NCBI GenBank assembly: GCA_949987565.1
Contig: OX465105.1
Location: forward strand, 1,612,001 to 1,676,000
Direction of reading: 5' to 3'
Length of the DNA: 64,000 bases
Source of the DNA: Luidia sarsii
Lineage: Eukaryota; Echinodermata; Asteroidea; Paxillosida; Luidiidae
In this document: in pieces, positions 22,216 to 36,500 of the stretch
How positions within the stretch are numbered: the stretch's first letter is position 1
How the letters are laid out: each line of letters opens with the position of its first letter
Made by a program: the position numbers and the translations under genes
The notes under the pieces: generated by a model
The model's database searches: none
Told to the model about the DNA's origin: nothing
What the model saw: the letters and a program-made list of their open reading frames with translations, nothing else

Positions 22216-25200
22216 TTGAAACTTGGCATGAAAGTAGCCCTGGGATTCCTCCAGTGGCCTGAGTCAAAACATCTGAATTCGGAGTCAATTTCTATTCAAA
22301 CATTTTCAGGAGAAGGGAGCGACCCTACCTGTTTCTCTGAGCTGCCATTGTCCAGTCGGTGGCATAATGGTCGACGGCAGAGAGTGACTGAGCAGAAAGA
22401 TAGGGTTTGGAAATTAATATCTCATTAAATATTATGCTGACGACATTCAAATTTGTCCTAGGAAGAGGCCTAGGATTCTTCTAACAAGAAGTGTTAAAGT
22501 TACTGAGTTTGGAGAACATTTCTTTTGATGGTTTTCCAGGGAAAGGCAACGACCCTTCATCTGTCTGAGTGTGAACTGTGTATTCATACGAGTATACGTT
22601 AACTCGCTGGCTTTGGAGGTGATAGTCAGAGATATATTCCTTGCGTGTTCATATCGTAATACATTTTAGGTTTTGATGCTTGAAACTTGGCATGAAAGTA
22701 GCCCTAGGATTCCTCCAGTGGCCTGAGTCAAAACATCTGAATTCGGAGTCAATTTCTATTCAAACATTTTCAGGAGAAGGGAGCAACCCTACCTGTTTCT
22801 CTGAGCTGCCATTGTCCAGTCGCTGGCATAATTGTCGACGGCAGAGAGTGACTGAGCAGAAAGATACGGTTTGGAAATTAATATCTCATTAACTAAGATG
22901 CTGACGACATTCAAATTTGTCCTAGGAAAAGGCCTAGGGTTCTTCTAACAACAGGTGTTAAAGTTACTGAGTTTGGAGAACATTTCTTTTGATGGTTTTC
23001 CAGGGAAAGGCAACGACCCTTCATCTGTCTGAGTGTCAACTGTGTATTCATACGAGTACGCGTTAACTCGCTGGCTTTGGAGGTGATAGGCAGAGATATA
23101 TTCCTTGCGTGTTCATATCTAATTACATTTTAGGTTTTCATCCTTGAAACTTGGCTTAAAAGTAGCCCTAGGATTCCTCGAATGGCCTGAGTCAAAACAT
23201 CTTAATTCCGAGTCAATTTCTATTCAAACATTTTCAGGAGAAGGGAGCGACCCTACCTGTTTCTCTGAGCTGCCATCGTCCAGTCGCTGGCATTATGGTC
23301 GACGGTAGACAGTAACTGAGTAGGAAGATAGGGTTTGCAAATTAATATCTCATTAAATATTATGCTGACGACATTCAAATTTGTCCTAGGAAGAGGCCTA
23401 GGATTCTTCTAACAAGAAGTGTTAAAGTTACTGAGTTTGGAGAACATTTCTTTTGATGGTTTTCCAGGGAAAGGCAACGACCCTTCATCTGTCTGAGTGT
23501 CAACTGTGTATTCATACGAGCGGACGTTAACTCGCTGGCTTTGGAGGTGATAGGCAGAGATATATTCCTTCCGTGTTCATATCGTAATATAATTTAGGTT
23601 TTTATGCTTGAAACTTGGCATGAAAGTAGCCCTGGTATTCCTCCAGTGGCCTGAGTCAAAACATCTGAATTCGGAGTCAATTTCTATTCAAACATTTTCA
23701 GGAGAAGGGAGCGACCCTACCTGTTTCTCTGAGCTGCCATTGTCCAGTCGCTGGCATAATGGTCGACGGCAGAGGGTGACTGAGCAGAAAGATAGCGTTT
23801 GGAAATTAATATCTCAATAAATATTATGCTGACGACATTCAAATTTGCCCTAGGAAGAGGCCTTGGATTCTTCTAACAAGAAGTGTTAAAGTTACTGAGT
23901 TTGGAGAACATTTCTTTTGATGGTTTTCCAGGGAAAGGCAACGACCCTTCATCTGTCTGAGTGTCAACTGTGTATTCATACGAGTACACGTTAACTCGCT
24001 GGTTTTGGAGGTTATAGGCAGAGATATATTCCTTGCGTGTTCATATCGTAATACATTTTAGGTTTTTATGCTTGAAACTTGGCATGAAAGTAGCCCTAGG
24101 ATTCCTCCAGTGGCCTGAGTCAAAACATCTGAATTCGGAGTCAATTTCTATTCAAACATTTTCAGGAGAAGGGAGCAACCCTACCTGTTTCTCTGAGCTG
24201 CCATTGTCCAGTCGCTGGCATAATTGTCGACGGCAGAGAGTGACTGAGCAGAAAGATACGGTTTGGAAATTAATATCTCATTAACTAAGATGCTGACGAC
24301 ATTCAAATTTGTCCTAGGAAAAGGCCTAGGGTTCTTCTAACAACAGGTGTTAAAGTTACTGAGTTTGGAGAACATTTCTTTTGATGGTTTTCCAGGGAAA
24401 GGCAACGACCCTTCATCTGTCTGAGTGTCAACTGTGTATTCATACGAGTACGCGTTAACTCGCTGGCTTTGGAGGTGATAGGCAGAGATATATTCCTTGC
24501 GTGTTCATATCTAATTACATTTTAGGTTTTCATCCTTGAAACTTGGCTTAAAAGAAGCCCTAGGATTCCTCGAATGGCCTGAGTCAAAACATCTGAATTC
24601 CGAGTCAATTTCTATTCAAACATTTTCAGGAGAAGGGAGCGACCCTACCTGTTTTTTCTGAGCTGCCATCGTCCAGTCGCTGGCATTATGGTCGACGGTA
24701 GACAGTAACTGAGTAGGAAGATAGGGTTTGCAAATTAATATCTCATTAAATATTATGCTGACGACATTCAAATTTGTCCTAGGAAGAGGCCTAGGATTCT
24801 TCTAACAAGAAGTGTTAAAGTTACTGAGTTTGGAGAACATTTCTTTTGATGGTTTTCCAGGGAAAAGCAACGACCCTTCATCTGTCTGAGTGTCAACTGT
24901 GTATTCATACTAGTACACGTTAACTCGCTGGCTTTGGAGGTGACAGGCAGAGATATATTCCTTGCGTGTTCATATCGTAATACATTTTAGGTTTTGATGC
25001 TTGAAACTTGGCATGAAAGTAGCCCTGGGATTCCTCCAGTGGCCTGAGTCAAAACATCTGAATTCGGAGTCAATTTCTATTCAAACATTTTCAGGAGAAG
25101 GGAGCGACCCTACCTGTTTCTCTGAGCTGCCATTGTCCAGTCGGTGGCATAATGGTCGACGGCAGAGAGTGACTGAGCAGAAAGATAGGGTTTGGAAATT

Positions 25201-28200
25201 AATATCTCATTAAATATTATGCTGACGACATTCAAATTTGTCCTAGGAAGAGGCCTAGGATTCTTCTAACAAGAAGTGTTAAAGTTACTGAGTTTGGAGA
25301 ACATTTCTTTTGATGGTTTTCCAGGGAAAGGCAACGACCCTTCATCTGTCTGAGTGTGAACTGTGTATTCATACGAGTATACGTTAACTCGCTGGCTTTG
25401 GAGGTGATAGTCAGAGATATATTCCTTGCGTGTTCATATCGTAATACATTTTAGGTTTTGATGCTTGAAACTTGGCATGAAAGTAGCCCTAGGATTCCTC
25501 CAGTGGCCTGAGTCAAAACATCTGAATTCGGAGTCAATTTCTATTCAAATATTTTCAGGAGAAGGGAGCAACCCTACCTGTTTCGCTGAGCTGCCATTGT
25601 CCAGTCGCTGGCATAATTGTCGACGGCAGAGAGTGACTGAGCAGAAAGATACGGTTTGGAAATTAATATCTGAATTCGGAGTCAATTTCTATTCAAATAT
25701 TTTCAGGAGAAGGGAGCAACCCTACCTGTTTCGCTGAGCTGCCATTGTCCAGTCGCTGGCATAATTGTCGACGGCAGAGAGTGACTGAGCAGAAAGATAC
25801 GGTTTGGAAATTAATATCTCATTAACTAAGATGCTGACGACATTCAAATTTGTCCTAGGAAAAAGGCCTAGGGTTCTTCTAACAACAGGTGTTAAAGTTA
25901 CTGAGTTTGGAGAACATTTCTTTTGATGGTTTTCCAGGGAAAGGCAACGACCCTTCATCTGTCTGAGTGTCAACTGTGTATTCATACGAGTACGCGTTAA
26001 CTCGCTGGCTTTGGAGGTGATAGGCAGAGATATATTCCTTGCGTGTTCATATCGTAATACATTTTAGGTTTTTATGCTTGAAACTTGGCATGAAAGTAGC
26101 CCTAGGATTCCTCCAGTGGCCTGAGTCAAAACATCTGAATTCGGAGTCAATTTCTATTCAAATATTTTCAGGAGAAGGGAGCAACCCTACCTGTTTCGCT
26201 GAGCTGCCATTGTCCAGTCGCTGGCATAATTGTCGACGGCAGAGAGTGACTGAGCAGAAAGATACGGTTTGGAAATTAATATCTCATTAACTAAGATGCT
26301 GACGACATTCAAATTTGTCCTAGGAAAAAGGCCTAGGGTTCTTCTAACAACAGGTGTTAAAGTTACTGAGTTTGGAGAACATTTCTTTTGATGGTTTTCC
26401 AGGGAAAGGCAACGACCCTTCATCTGTCTGAGTGTCAACTGTGTATTCATACGAGTACGCGTTAACTCGCTGGCTTTGGAGGTGATAGGCAGAGATATAT
26501 TCCTTGCGTGTTCATATCTAATTACATTTTAGGTTTTCATCCTTGAAACTTGGCTTAAAAGAAGCCCTAGGATTCCTCGAATGGCCTGAGTCAAAACATC
26601 TGAATTCCGAGTCAATTTCTATTCAAACATTTTCAGGAGAAGGGAGCGACCCTACCTGTTTCTCTGAGCTGCCATCGTCCAGTCGCTGGCATTATGGTCG
26701 ACGGTAGACAGTAACTGAGTAGGAAGATAGGGTTTGCAAATTAATATCTCATTAAATATTATGCTGACGACATTCAAATTTGTCCTAGGAAGAGGCCTAG
26801 GATTCTTCTAACAAGAAGTGTTAAAGTTACTGAGTTTGGAGAACATTTCTTTTGATGGTTTTCCAGGGAAAAGCAACGACCCTTCATCTGTCTGAGTGTC
26901 AACTGTGTATTCATACTAGTACACGTTAACTCGCTGGCTTTGGAGGTGACAGGCAGAGATATATTCCTTGCGTGTTCATATCGTAATACATTTTAGGTTT
27001 TGATGCTTGAAACTTGGCATGAAAGTAGCCCTGGGATTCCTCCAGTGGCCTGAGTCAAAACATCTGAATTCGGAGTCAATTTCTATTCAAACATTTTCAG
27101 GAGAAGGGAGCGACCCTACCTGTTTCTCTGAGATGCCATTGTCCAGTCGGTGGCATAATGGTCGACGGCAGAGAGTGACTGAGCAGAAAGATAGGGTTTG
27201 GAAATTAATATCTCATTAAATATTATGCTGACGACATTCAAATTTGTCCTAGGAAGAGGCCTAGGATTCTTCTAACAAGAAGTGTTAAAGTTACTGAGTT
27301 TGGAGAACATTTCTTTTGATGGTTTTCCAGGGAAAGGCAACGACCCTTCATCTGTCTGAGTGTGAACTGTGTATTCATACGAGTATACGTTAACTCGCTG
27401 GCTTTGGAGGTGATAGTCAGAGATATATTCCTTGCGTGTTCATATCGTAATACATTTTAGGTTTTGATGCTTGAAACTTGGCATGAAAGTAGCCCTAGGA
27501 TTCCTCCAGTGGCCTGAGTCAAAACATCTGAATTCGGAGTCAATTTCTATTCAAATATTTTCAGGAGAAGGGAGCAACCCTACCTGTTTCGCTGAGCTGC
27601 CATTGTCCAGTCGCTGGCTTAATTGTCGACGGCAGAGAGTGACTGAGCAGAAAGATACGGTTTGGAAATTAATATCTCATTAACTAAGATGCTGACGACA
27701 TTCAAATTTGTCCTAGGAAAAAGGCCTAGGGTTCTTCTAACAACAGGTGTTAAAGTTACTGAGTTTGGAGAACATTTCTTTTGATGGTTTTCCAGGGAAA
27801 GGCAACGACCCTTCATCTGTCTGAGTGTCAACTGTGTATTCATACGAGTACGCGTTAACTCGCTGGCTTTGGAGGTGATAGGCAGAGATATATTCCTTGC
27901 GTGTTCATATCTAATTACATTTTAGGTTTTCATCCTTGAAACTTGGCTTAAAAGAAGCCCTAGGATTCCTCGAATGGCCTGAGTCAAAACATCTGAATTC
28001 CGAGTCAATTTCTATTCAAACATTTTCAGGAGAAGGGAGCGACCCTACCTGTTTCTCTGAGCTGCCATCGTCCAGTCGCTGGCATTATGGTCGACGGTAG
28101 ACAGTAACTGAGTAGGAAGATAGGGTTTGCAAATTAATATCTCATTAAATATTATGCTGACGACATTCAAATTTGTCCTAGGAAGAGGCCTAGGATTCTT

Positions 28201-29792
28201 CTAACAAGAAGTGTTAAAGTTACTGAGTTTGGAGAACATTTCTTTTGATGGTTTTCCAGGGAAAAGCAACGACCCTTCATCTGTCTGAGTGTCAACTGTG
28301 TATTCATACTAGTACACGTTAACTCGCTGGCTTTGGAGGTGACAGGCAGAGATATATTCCTTGCGTGTTCATATCGTAATACATTTTAGGTTTTGATGCT
28401 TGAAACTTGGCATGAAAGTAGCCCTGGGATTCCTCCAGTGGCCTGAGTCAAAACATCTGAATTCGGAGTCAATTTCTATTCAAACATTTTCAGGAGAAGG
28501 GAGCGACCCTACCTGTTTCTCTGAGCTGCCATTGTCCAGTCGGTGGCATAATGGTCGACGGCAGAGAGTGACTGAGCAGAAAGATAGGGTTTGGAAATTA
28601 ATATCTCATTAAATATTATGCTGACGACATTCAAATTTGTCCTAGGAAGAGGCCTAGGATTCTTCTAACAAGAAGTGTTAAAGTTACTGAGTTTGGAGAA
28701 CATTTCTTTTGATGGTTTTCCAGGGAAAGGCAACGACCCTTCATCTGTCTGAGTGTGAACTGTGTATTCATACGAGTATACGTTAACTCGCTGGCTTTGG
28801 AGGTGATAGTCAGAGATATATTCCTTGCGTGTTCATATCGTAATACATTTTAGGTTTTGATGCTTGAAACTTGGCATGAAAGTAGCCCTAGGATTCCTCC
28901 AGTGGCCTGAGTCAAAACATCTGAATTCGGAGTCAATTTCTATTCAAATATTTTCAGGAGAAGGGAGCAACCCTACCTGTTTCGCTGAGCTGCCATTGTC
29001 CAGTCGCTGGCATAATTGTCGACGGCAGAGAGTGACTGAGCAGAAAGATACGGTTTGGAAATTAATATCTCATTAACTAAGATGCTGACGACATTCAAAT
29101 TTGTCCTAGGAAAAAGGCCTAGGGTTCTTCTAACAACAGGTGTTAAAGTTACTGAGTTTGGAGAACATTTCTTTTGATGGTTTTCCAGGGAAAGGCAACG
29201 ACCCTTCATCTGTCTGAGTGTCAACTGTGTATTCATACGAGTACGCGTTAACTCGCTGGCTTTGGAGGTGATAGGCAGAGATATATTCCTTGCGTGTTCA
29301 TATCTAATTACATTTTAGGTTTTCATCCTTGAAACTTGGCTTAAAAGAAGCCCTAGGATTCCTCGAATGGCCTGAGTCAAAACATCTGAATTCCGAGTCA
29401 ATTTCTATTCAAACATTTTCAGGAGAAGGGAGCGACCCTACCTGTTTCTCTGAGCTGCCATCGTCCAGTCGCTGGCATTATGGTCGACGGTAGACAGTAA
29501 CTGAGTAGGAAGATAGGGTTTGCAAATTAATATCTCATTAAATATTATGCTGACGACATTCAAATTTGTCCTAGGAAGAGGCCTAGGATTCTTCTAACAA
29601 GAAGTGTTAAAGTTACTGAGTTTGGAGAACATTTCTTTTGATGGTTTTCCAGGGAAAGGCAACGACCCTTCATCTGTCTGAGTGTCAACTGTGTATTCAT
29701 ACTAGTACACGTTAACTCGCTGGCTTTGGAGGTGACAGGCAGAGATATATTCCTTGCGTGTTCATATCGTAATACATTTTAGGTTTTGATGC
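22216..29792 (+). repeat. Large tandem duplication, second copy (about 7.58 kb)
   Basis: Second copy of the block at 14640-22215. Private changes in this copy include CAGAGGGTGAC near 23772, CTGTTTTTTCTGAG near 24650 (one extra base) and GGCTTAATTGTC near 27617. The first two of these are again found 10827 bp further on (34611 and 35479), and the third recurs 3250 bp further on (30867). The later rearrangements therefore used this copy as template. Confidence 0.88.
25672..25819 (+). repeat. 148-bp internal direct duplication, second occurrence
   Basis: Bases 25524-25671 are repeated here with the same ATCT junction as at 18095. It sits 7577 bp from the first occurrence, so it was copied as part of the 7.58-kb block rather than arising independently. 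Confidence 0.92.
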
Positions 29793-32700
29793 TTGAAACT
29801 TGGCATGAAAGTAGCCCTGGGATTCCTCCAGTGGCCTGAGTCAAAACATCTGAATTCGGAGTCAATTTCTATTCAAACATTTTCAGGAGAAGGGAGCGAC
29901 CCTACCTGTTTCTCTGAGCTGCCATTGTCCAGTCGGTGGCATAATGGTCGACGGCAGAGAGTGACTGAGCAGAAAGATAGGGTTTGGAAATTAATATCTC
30001 ATTAAATATTATGCTGACGACATTCAAATTTGTCCTAGGAAGAGGCCTAGGATTCTTCTAACAAGAAGTGTTAAAGTTACTGAGTTTGGAGAACATTTCT
30101 TTTGATGGTTTTCCAGGGAAAGGCAACGACCCTTCATCTGTCTGAGTGTGAACTGTGTATTCATACGAGTATACGTTAACTCGCTGGCTTTGGAGGTGAT
30201 AGTCAGAGATATATTCCTTGCGTGTTCATATCGTAATACATTTTAGGTTTTGATGCTTGAAACTTGGCATGAAAGTAGCCCTGGGATTCCTCCAGTGGCC
30301 TGAGTCAAAACATCTGAATTCGGAGTCAATTTCTATTCAAACATTTTCAGGAGAAGGGAGCGACCCTACCTGTTTCTCTGAGATGCCATTGTCCAGTCGG
30401 TGGCATAATGGTCGACGGCAGAGAGTGACTGAGCAGAAAGATAGGGTTTGGAAATTAATATCTCATTAAATATTATGCTGACGACATTCAAATTTGTCCT
30501 AGGAAGAGGCCTAGGATTCTTCTAACAAGAAGTGTTAAAGTTACTGAGTTTGGAGAACATTTCTTTTGATGGTTTTCCAGGGAAAGGCAACGACCCTTCA
30601 TCTGTCTGAGTGTGAACTGTGTATTCATACGAGTATACGTTAACTCGCTGGCTTTGGAGGTGATAGTCAGAGATATATTCCTTGCGTGTTCATATCGTAA
30701 TACATTTTAGGTTTTGATGCTTGAAACTTGGCATGAAAGTAGCCCTAGGATTCCTCCAGTGGCCTGAGTCAAAACATCTGAATTCGGAGTCAATTTCTAT
30801 TCAAATATTTTCAGGAGAAGGGAGCAACCCTACCTGTTTCGCTGAGCTGCCATTGTCCAGTCGCTGGCTTAATTGTCGACGGCAGAGAGTGACTGAGCAG
30901 AAAGATACGGTTTGGAAATTAATATCTCATTAACTAAGATGCTGACGACATTCAAATTTGTCCTAGGAAAAAGGCCTAGGGTTCTTCTAACAACAGGTGT
31001 TAAAGTTACTGAGTTTGGAGAACATTTCTTTTGATGGTTTTCCAGGGAAAGGCAACGACCCTTCATCTGTCTGAGTGTCAACTGTGTATTCATACGAGTA
31101 CGCGTTAACTCGCTGGCTTTGGAGGTGATAGGCAGAGATATATTCCTTGCGTGTTCATATCTAATTACATTTTAGGTTTTCATCCTTGAAACTTGGCTTA
31201 AAAGAAGCCCTAGGATTCCTCGAATGGCCTGAGTCAAAACATCTGAATTCCGAGTCAATTTCTATTCAAACATTTTCAGGAGAAGGGAGCGACCCTACCT
31301 GTTTCTCTGAGCTGCCATCGTCCAGTCGCTGGCATTATGGTCGACGGTAGACAGTAACTGAGTAGGAAGATAGGGTTTGCAAATTAATATCTCATTAAAT
31401 ATTATGCTGACGACATTCAAATTTGTCCTAGGAAGAGGCCTAGGATTCTTCTAACAAGAAGTGTTAAAGTTACTGAGTTTGGAGAACATTTCTTTTGATG
31501 GTTTTCCAGGGAAAAGCAACGACCCTTCATCTGTCTGAGTGTCAACTGTGTATTCATACTAGTACACGTTAACTCGCTGGCTTTGGAGGTGACAGGCAGA
31601 GATATATTCCTTGCGTGTTCATATCGTAATACATTTTAGGTTTTGATGCTTGAAACTTGGCATGAAAGTAGCCCTGGGATTCCTCCAGTGGCCTGAGTCA
31701 AAACATCTGAATTCGGAGTCAATTTCTATTCAAACATTTTCAGGAGAAGGGAGCGACCCTACCTGTTTCTCTGAGCTGCCATTGTCCAGTCGGTGGCATA
31801 ATGGTCGACGGCAGAGAGTGACTGAGCAGAAAGATAGGGTTTGGAAATTAATATCTCATTAAATATTATGCTGACGACATTCAAATTTGTCCTAGGAAGA
31901 GGCCTAGGATTCTTCTAACAAGAAGTGTTAAAGTTACTGAGTTTGGAGAACATTTCTTTTGATGGTTTTCCAGGGAAAGGCAACGACCCTTCATCTGTCT
32001 GAGTGTGAACTGTGTATTCATACGAGTATACGTTAACTCGCTGGCTTTGGAGGTGATAGTCAGAGATATATTCCTTGCGTGTTCATATCGTAATACATTT
32101 TAGGTTTTGATGCTTGAAACTTGGCATGAAAGTAGCCCTAGGATTCCTCCAGTGGCCTGAGTCAAAACATCTGAATTCGGAGTCAATTTCTATTCAAATA
32201 TTTTCAGGAGAAGGGAGCAACCCTACCTGTTTCGCTGAGCTGCCATTGTCCAGTCGCTGGCATAATTGTCGACGGCAGAGAGTGACTGAGCAGAAAGATA
32301 CGGTTTGGAAATTAATATCTCATTAACTAAGATGCTGACGACATTCAAATTTGTCCTAGGAAAAAGGCCTAGGGTTCTTCTAACAACAGGTGTTAAAGTT
32401 ACTGAGTTTGGAGAACATTTCTTTTGATGGTTTTCCAGGGAAAGGCAACGACCCTTCATCTGTCTGAGTGTCAACTGTGTATTCATACGAGTACGCGTTA
32501 ACTCGCTGGCTTTGGAGGTGATAGGCAGAGATATATTCCTTGCGTGTTCATATCTAATTACATTTTAGGTTTTCATCCTTGAAACTTGGCTTAAAAGAAG
32601 CCCTAGGATTCCTCGAATGGCCTGAGTCAAAACATCTGAATTCCGAGTCAATTTCTATTCAAACATTTTCAGGAGAAGGGAGCGACCCTACCTGTTTCTC

Positions 32701-33506
32701 TGAGCTGCCATCGTCCAGTCGCTGGCATTATGGTCGACGGTAGACAGTAACTGAGTAGGAAGATAGGGTTTGCAAATTAATATCTCATTAAATATTATGC
32801 TGACGACATTCAAATTTGTCCTAGGAAGAGGCCTAGGATTCTTCTAACAAGAAGTGTTAAAGTTACTGAGTTTGGAGAACATTTCTTTTGATGGTTTTCC
32901 AGGGAAAGGCAACGACCCTTCATCTGTCTGAGTGTCAACTGTGTATTCATACTAGTACACGTTAACTCGCTGGCTTTGGAGGTGACAGGCAGAGATATAT
33001 TCCTTGCGTGTTCATATCGTAATACATTTTAGGTTTTGATGCTTGAAACTTGGCATGAAAGTAGCCCTGGGATTCCTCCAGTGGCCTGAGTCAAAACATC
33101 TGAATTCGGAGTCAATTTCTATTCAAACATTTTCAGGAGAAGGGAGCGACCCTACCTGTTTCTCTGAGCTGCCATTGTCCAGTCGGTGGCATAATGGTCG
33201 ACGGCAGAGAGTGACTGAGCAGAAAGATAGGGTTTGGAAATTAATATCTCATTAAATATTATGCTGACGACATTCAAATTTGTCCTAGGAAGAGGCCTAG
33301 GATTCTTCTAACAAGAAGTGTTAAAGTTACTGAGTTTGGAGAACATTTCTTTTGATGGTTTTCCAGGGAAAGGCAACGACCCTTCATCTGTCTGAGTGTG
33401 AACTGTGTATTCATACGAGTATACGTTAACTCGCTGGCTTTGGAGGTGATAGTCAGAGATATATTCCTTGCGTGTTCATATCGTAATACATTTTAGGTTT
33501 TGATGC
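27007..33506 (+). repeat. 3250-bp tandem duplication within domain B
   Basis: The block 27007-30256 is repeated as 30257-33506. CTGAGATGCC occurs at 27128 and 30378, and GGCTTAATTGTC at 27617 and 30867, both 3250 bp apart. The seam puts two G monomers side by side (29793 and 30257), the only G-G step inside the regular trimer domain. The end of the second copy is blurred: the monomer at 33507 no longer carries the 30721-type markers. Confidence 0.82.
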
Positions 33507-36500
33507 TTGAAACTTGGCATGAAAGTAGCCCTAGGATTCCTCCAGTGGCCTGAGTCAAAACATCTGAATTCGGAGTCAATTTCTATTCAAACATTTTCAG
33601 GAGAAGGGAGCAACCCTACCTGTTTCTCTGAGCTGCCATTGTCCAGTCGCTGGCATAATTGTCGACGGCAGAGAGTGACTGAGCAGAAAGATACGGTTTG
33701 GAAATTAATATCTCATTAACTAAGATGCTGACGACATTCAAATTTGTCCTAGGAAAAGGCCTAGGGTTCTTCTAACAACAGGTGTTAAAGTTACTGAGTT
33801 TGGAGAACATTTCTTTTGATGGTTTTCCAGGGAAAGGCAACGACCCTTCATCTGTCTGAGTGTCAACTGTGTATTCATACGAGTACGCGTTAACTCGCTG
33901 GCTTTGGAGGTGATAGGCAGAGATATATTCCTTGCGTGTTCATATCTAATTACATTTTAGGTTTTCATCCTTGAAACTTGGCTTAAAAGTAGCCCTAGGA
34001 TTCCTCGAATGGCCTGAGTCAAAACATCTTAATTCCGAGTCAATTTCTATTCAAACATTTTCAGGAGAAGGGAGCGACCCTACCTGTTTCTCTGAGCTGC
34101 CATCGTCCAGTCGCTGGCATTATGGTCGACGGTAGACAGTAACTGAGTAGGAAGATAGGGTTTGCAAATTAATATCTCATTAAATATTATGCTGACGACA
34201 TTCAAATTTGTCCTAGGAAGAGGCCTAGGATTCTTCTAACAAGAAGTGTTAAAGTTACTGAGTTTGGAGAACATTTCTTTTGATGGTTTTCCAGGGAAAG
34301 GCAACGACCCTTCATCTGTCTGAGTGTCAACTGTGTATTCATACGAGCGGACGTTAACTCGCTGGCTTTGGAGGTGATAGGCAGAGATATATTCCTTCCG
34401 TGTTCATATCGTAATATAATTTAGGTTTTTATGCTTGAAACTTGGCATGAAAGTAGCCCTGGTATTCCTCCAGTGGCCTGAGTCAAAACATCTGAATTCG
34501 GAGTCAATTTCTATTCAAACATTTTCAGGAGAAGGGAGCGACCCTACCTGTTTCTCTGAGCTGCCATTGTCCAGTCGCTGGCATAATGGTCGACGGCAGA
34601 GGGTGACTGAGCAGAAAGATAGCGTTTGGAAATTAATATCTCAATAAATATTATGCTGACGACATTCAAATTTGCCCTAGGAAGAGGCCTTGGATTCTTC
34701 TAACAAGAAGTGTTAAAGTTACTGAGTTTGGAGAACATTTCTTTTGATGGTTTTCCAGGGAAAGGCAACGACCCTTCATCTGTCTGAGTGTCAACTGTGT
34801 ATTCATACGAGTACACGTTAACTCGCTGGTTTTGGAGGTTATAGGCAGAGATATATTCCTTGCGTGTTCATATCGTAATACATTTTAGGTTTTTATGCTT
34901 GAAACTTGGCATGAAAGTAGCCCTAGGATTCCTCCAGTGGCCTGAGTCAAAACATCTGAATTCGGAGTCAATTTCTATTCAAACATTTTCAGGAGAAGGG
35001 AGCAACCCTACCTGTTTCTCTGAGCTGCCATTGTCCAGTCGCTGGCATAATTGTCGACGGCAGAGAGTGACTGAGCAGAAAGATACGGTTTGGAAATTAA
35101 TATCTCATTAACTAAGATGCTGACGACATTCAAATTTGTCCTAGGAAAAGGCCTAGGGTTCTTCTAACAACAGGTGTTAAAGTTACTGAGTTTGGAGAAC
35201 ATTTCTTTTGATGGTTTTCCAGGGAAAGGCAACGACCCTTCATCTGTCTGAGTGTCAACTGTGTATTCATACGAGTACGCGTTAACTCGCTGGCTTTGGA
35301 GGTGATAGGCAGAGATATATTCCTTGCGTGTTCATATCTAATTACATTTTAGGTTTTCATCCTTGAAACTTGGCTTAAAAGAAGCCCTAGGATTCCTCGA
35401 ATGGCCTGAGTCAAAACATCTGAATTCCGAGTCAATTTCTATTCAAACATTTTCAGGAGAAGGGAGCGACCCTACCTGTTTTTTCTGAGCTGCCATCGTC
35501 CAGTCGCTGGCATTATGGTCGACGGTAGACAGTAACTGAGTAGGAAGATAGGGTTTGCAAATTAATATCTCATTAAATATTATGCTGACGACATTCAAAT
35601 TTGTCCTAGGAAGAGGCCTAGGATTCTTCTAACAAGAAGTGTTAAAGTTACTGAGTTTGGAGAACATTTCTTTTGATGGTTTTCCAGGGAAAAGCAACGA
35701 CCCTTCATCTGTCTGAGTGTCAACTGTGTATTCATACTAGTACACGTTAACTCGCTGGCTTTGGAGGTGACAGGCAGAGATATATTCCTTGCGTGTTCAT
35801 ATCGTAATACATTTTAGGTTTTGATGCTTGAAACTTGGCATGAAAGTAGCCCTGGGATTCCTCCAGTGGCCTGAGTCAAAACATCTGAATTCGGAGTCAA
35901 TTTCTATTCAAACATTTTCAGGAGAAGGGAGCGACCCTACCTGTTTCTCTGAGCTGCCATTGTCCAGTCGGTGGCATAATGGTCGACGGCAGAGAGTGAC
36001 TGAGCAGAAAGATAGGGTTTGGAAATTAATATCTCATTAAATATTATGCTGACGACATTCAAATTTGTCCTAGGAAGAGGCCTAGGATTCTTCTAACAAG
36101 AAGTGTTAAAGTTACTGAGTTTGGAGAACATTTCTTTTGATGGTTTTCCAGGGAAAGGCAACGACCCTTCATCTGTCTGAGTGTGAACTGTGTATTCATA
36201 CGAGTATACGTTAACTCGCTGGCTTTGGAGGTGATAGTCAGAGATATATTCCTTGCGTGTTCATATCGTAATACATTTTAGGTTTTGATGCTTGAAACTT
36301 GGCATGAAAGTAGCCCTAGGATTCCTCCAGTGGCCTGAGTCAAAACATCTGAATTCGGAGTCAATTTCTATTCAAATATTTTCAGGAGAAGGGAGCAACC
36401 CTACCTGTTTCGCTGAGCTGCCATTGTCCAGTCGCTGGCATAATTGTCGACGGCAGAGAGTGACTGAGCAGAAAGATACGGTTTGGAAATTAATATCTCA

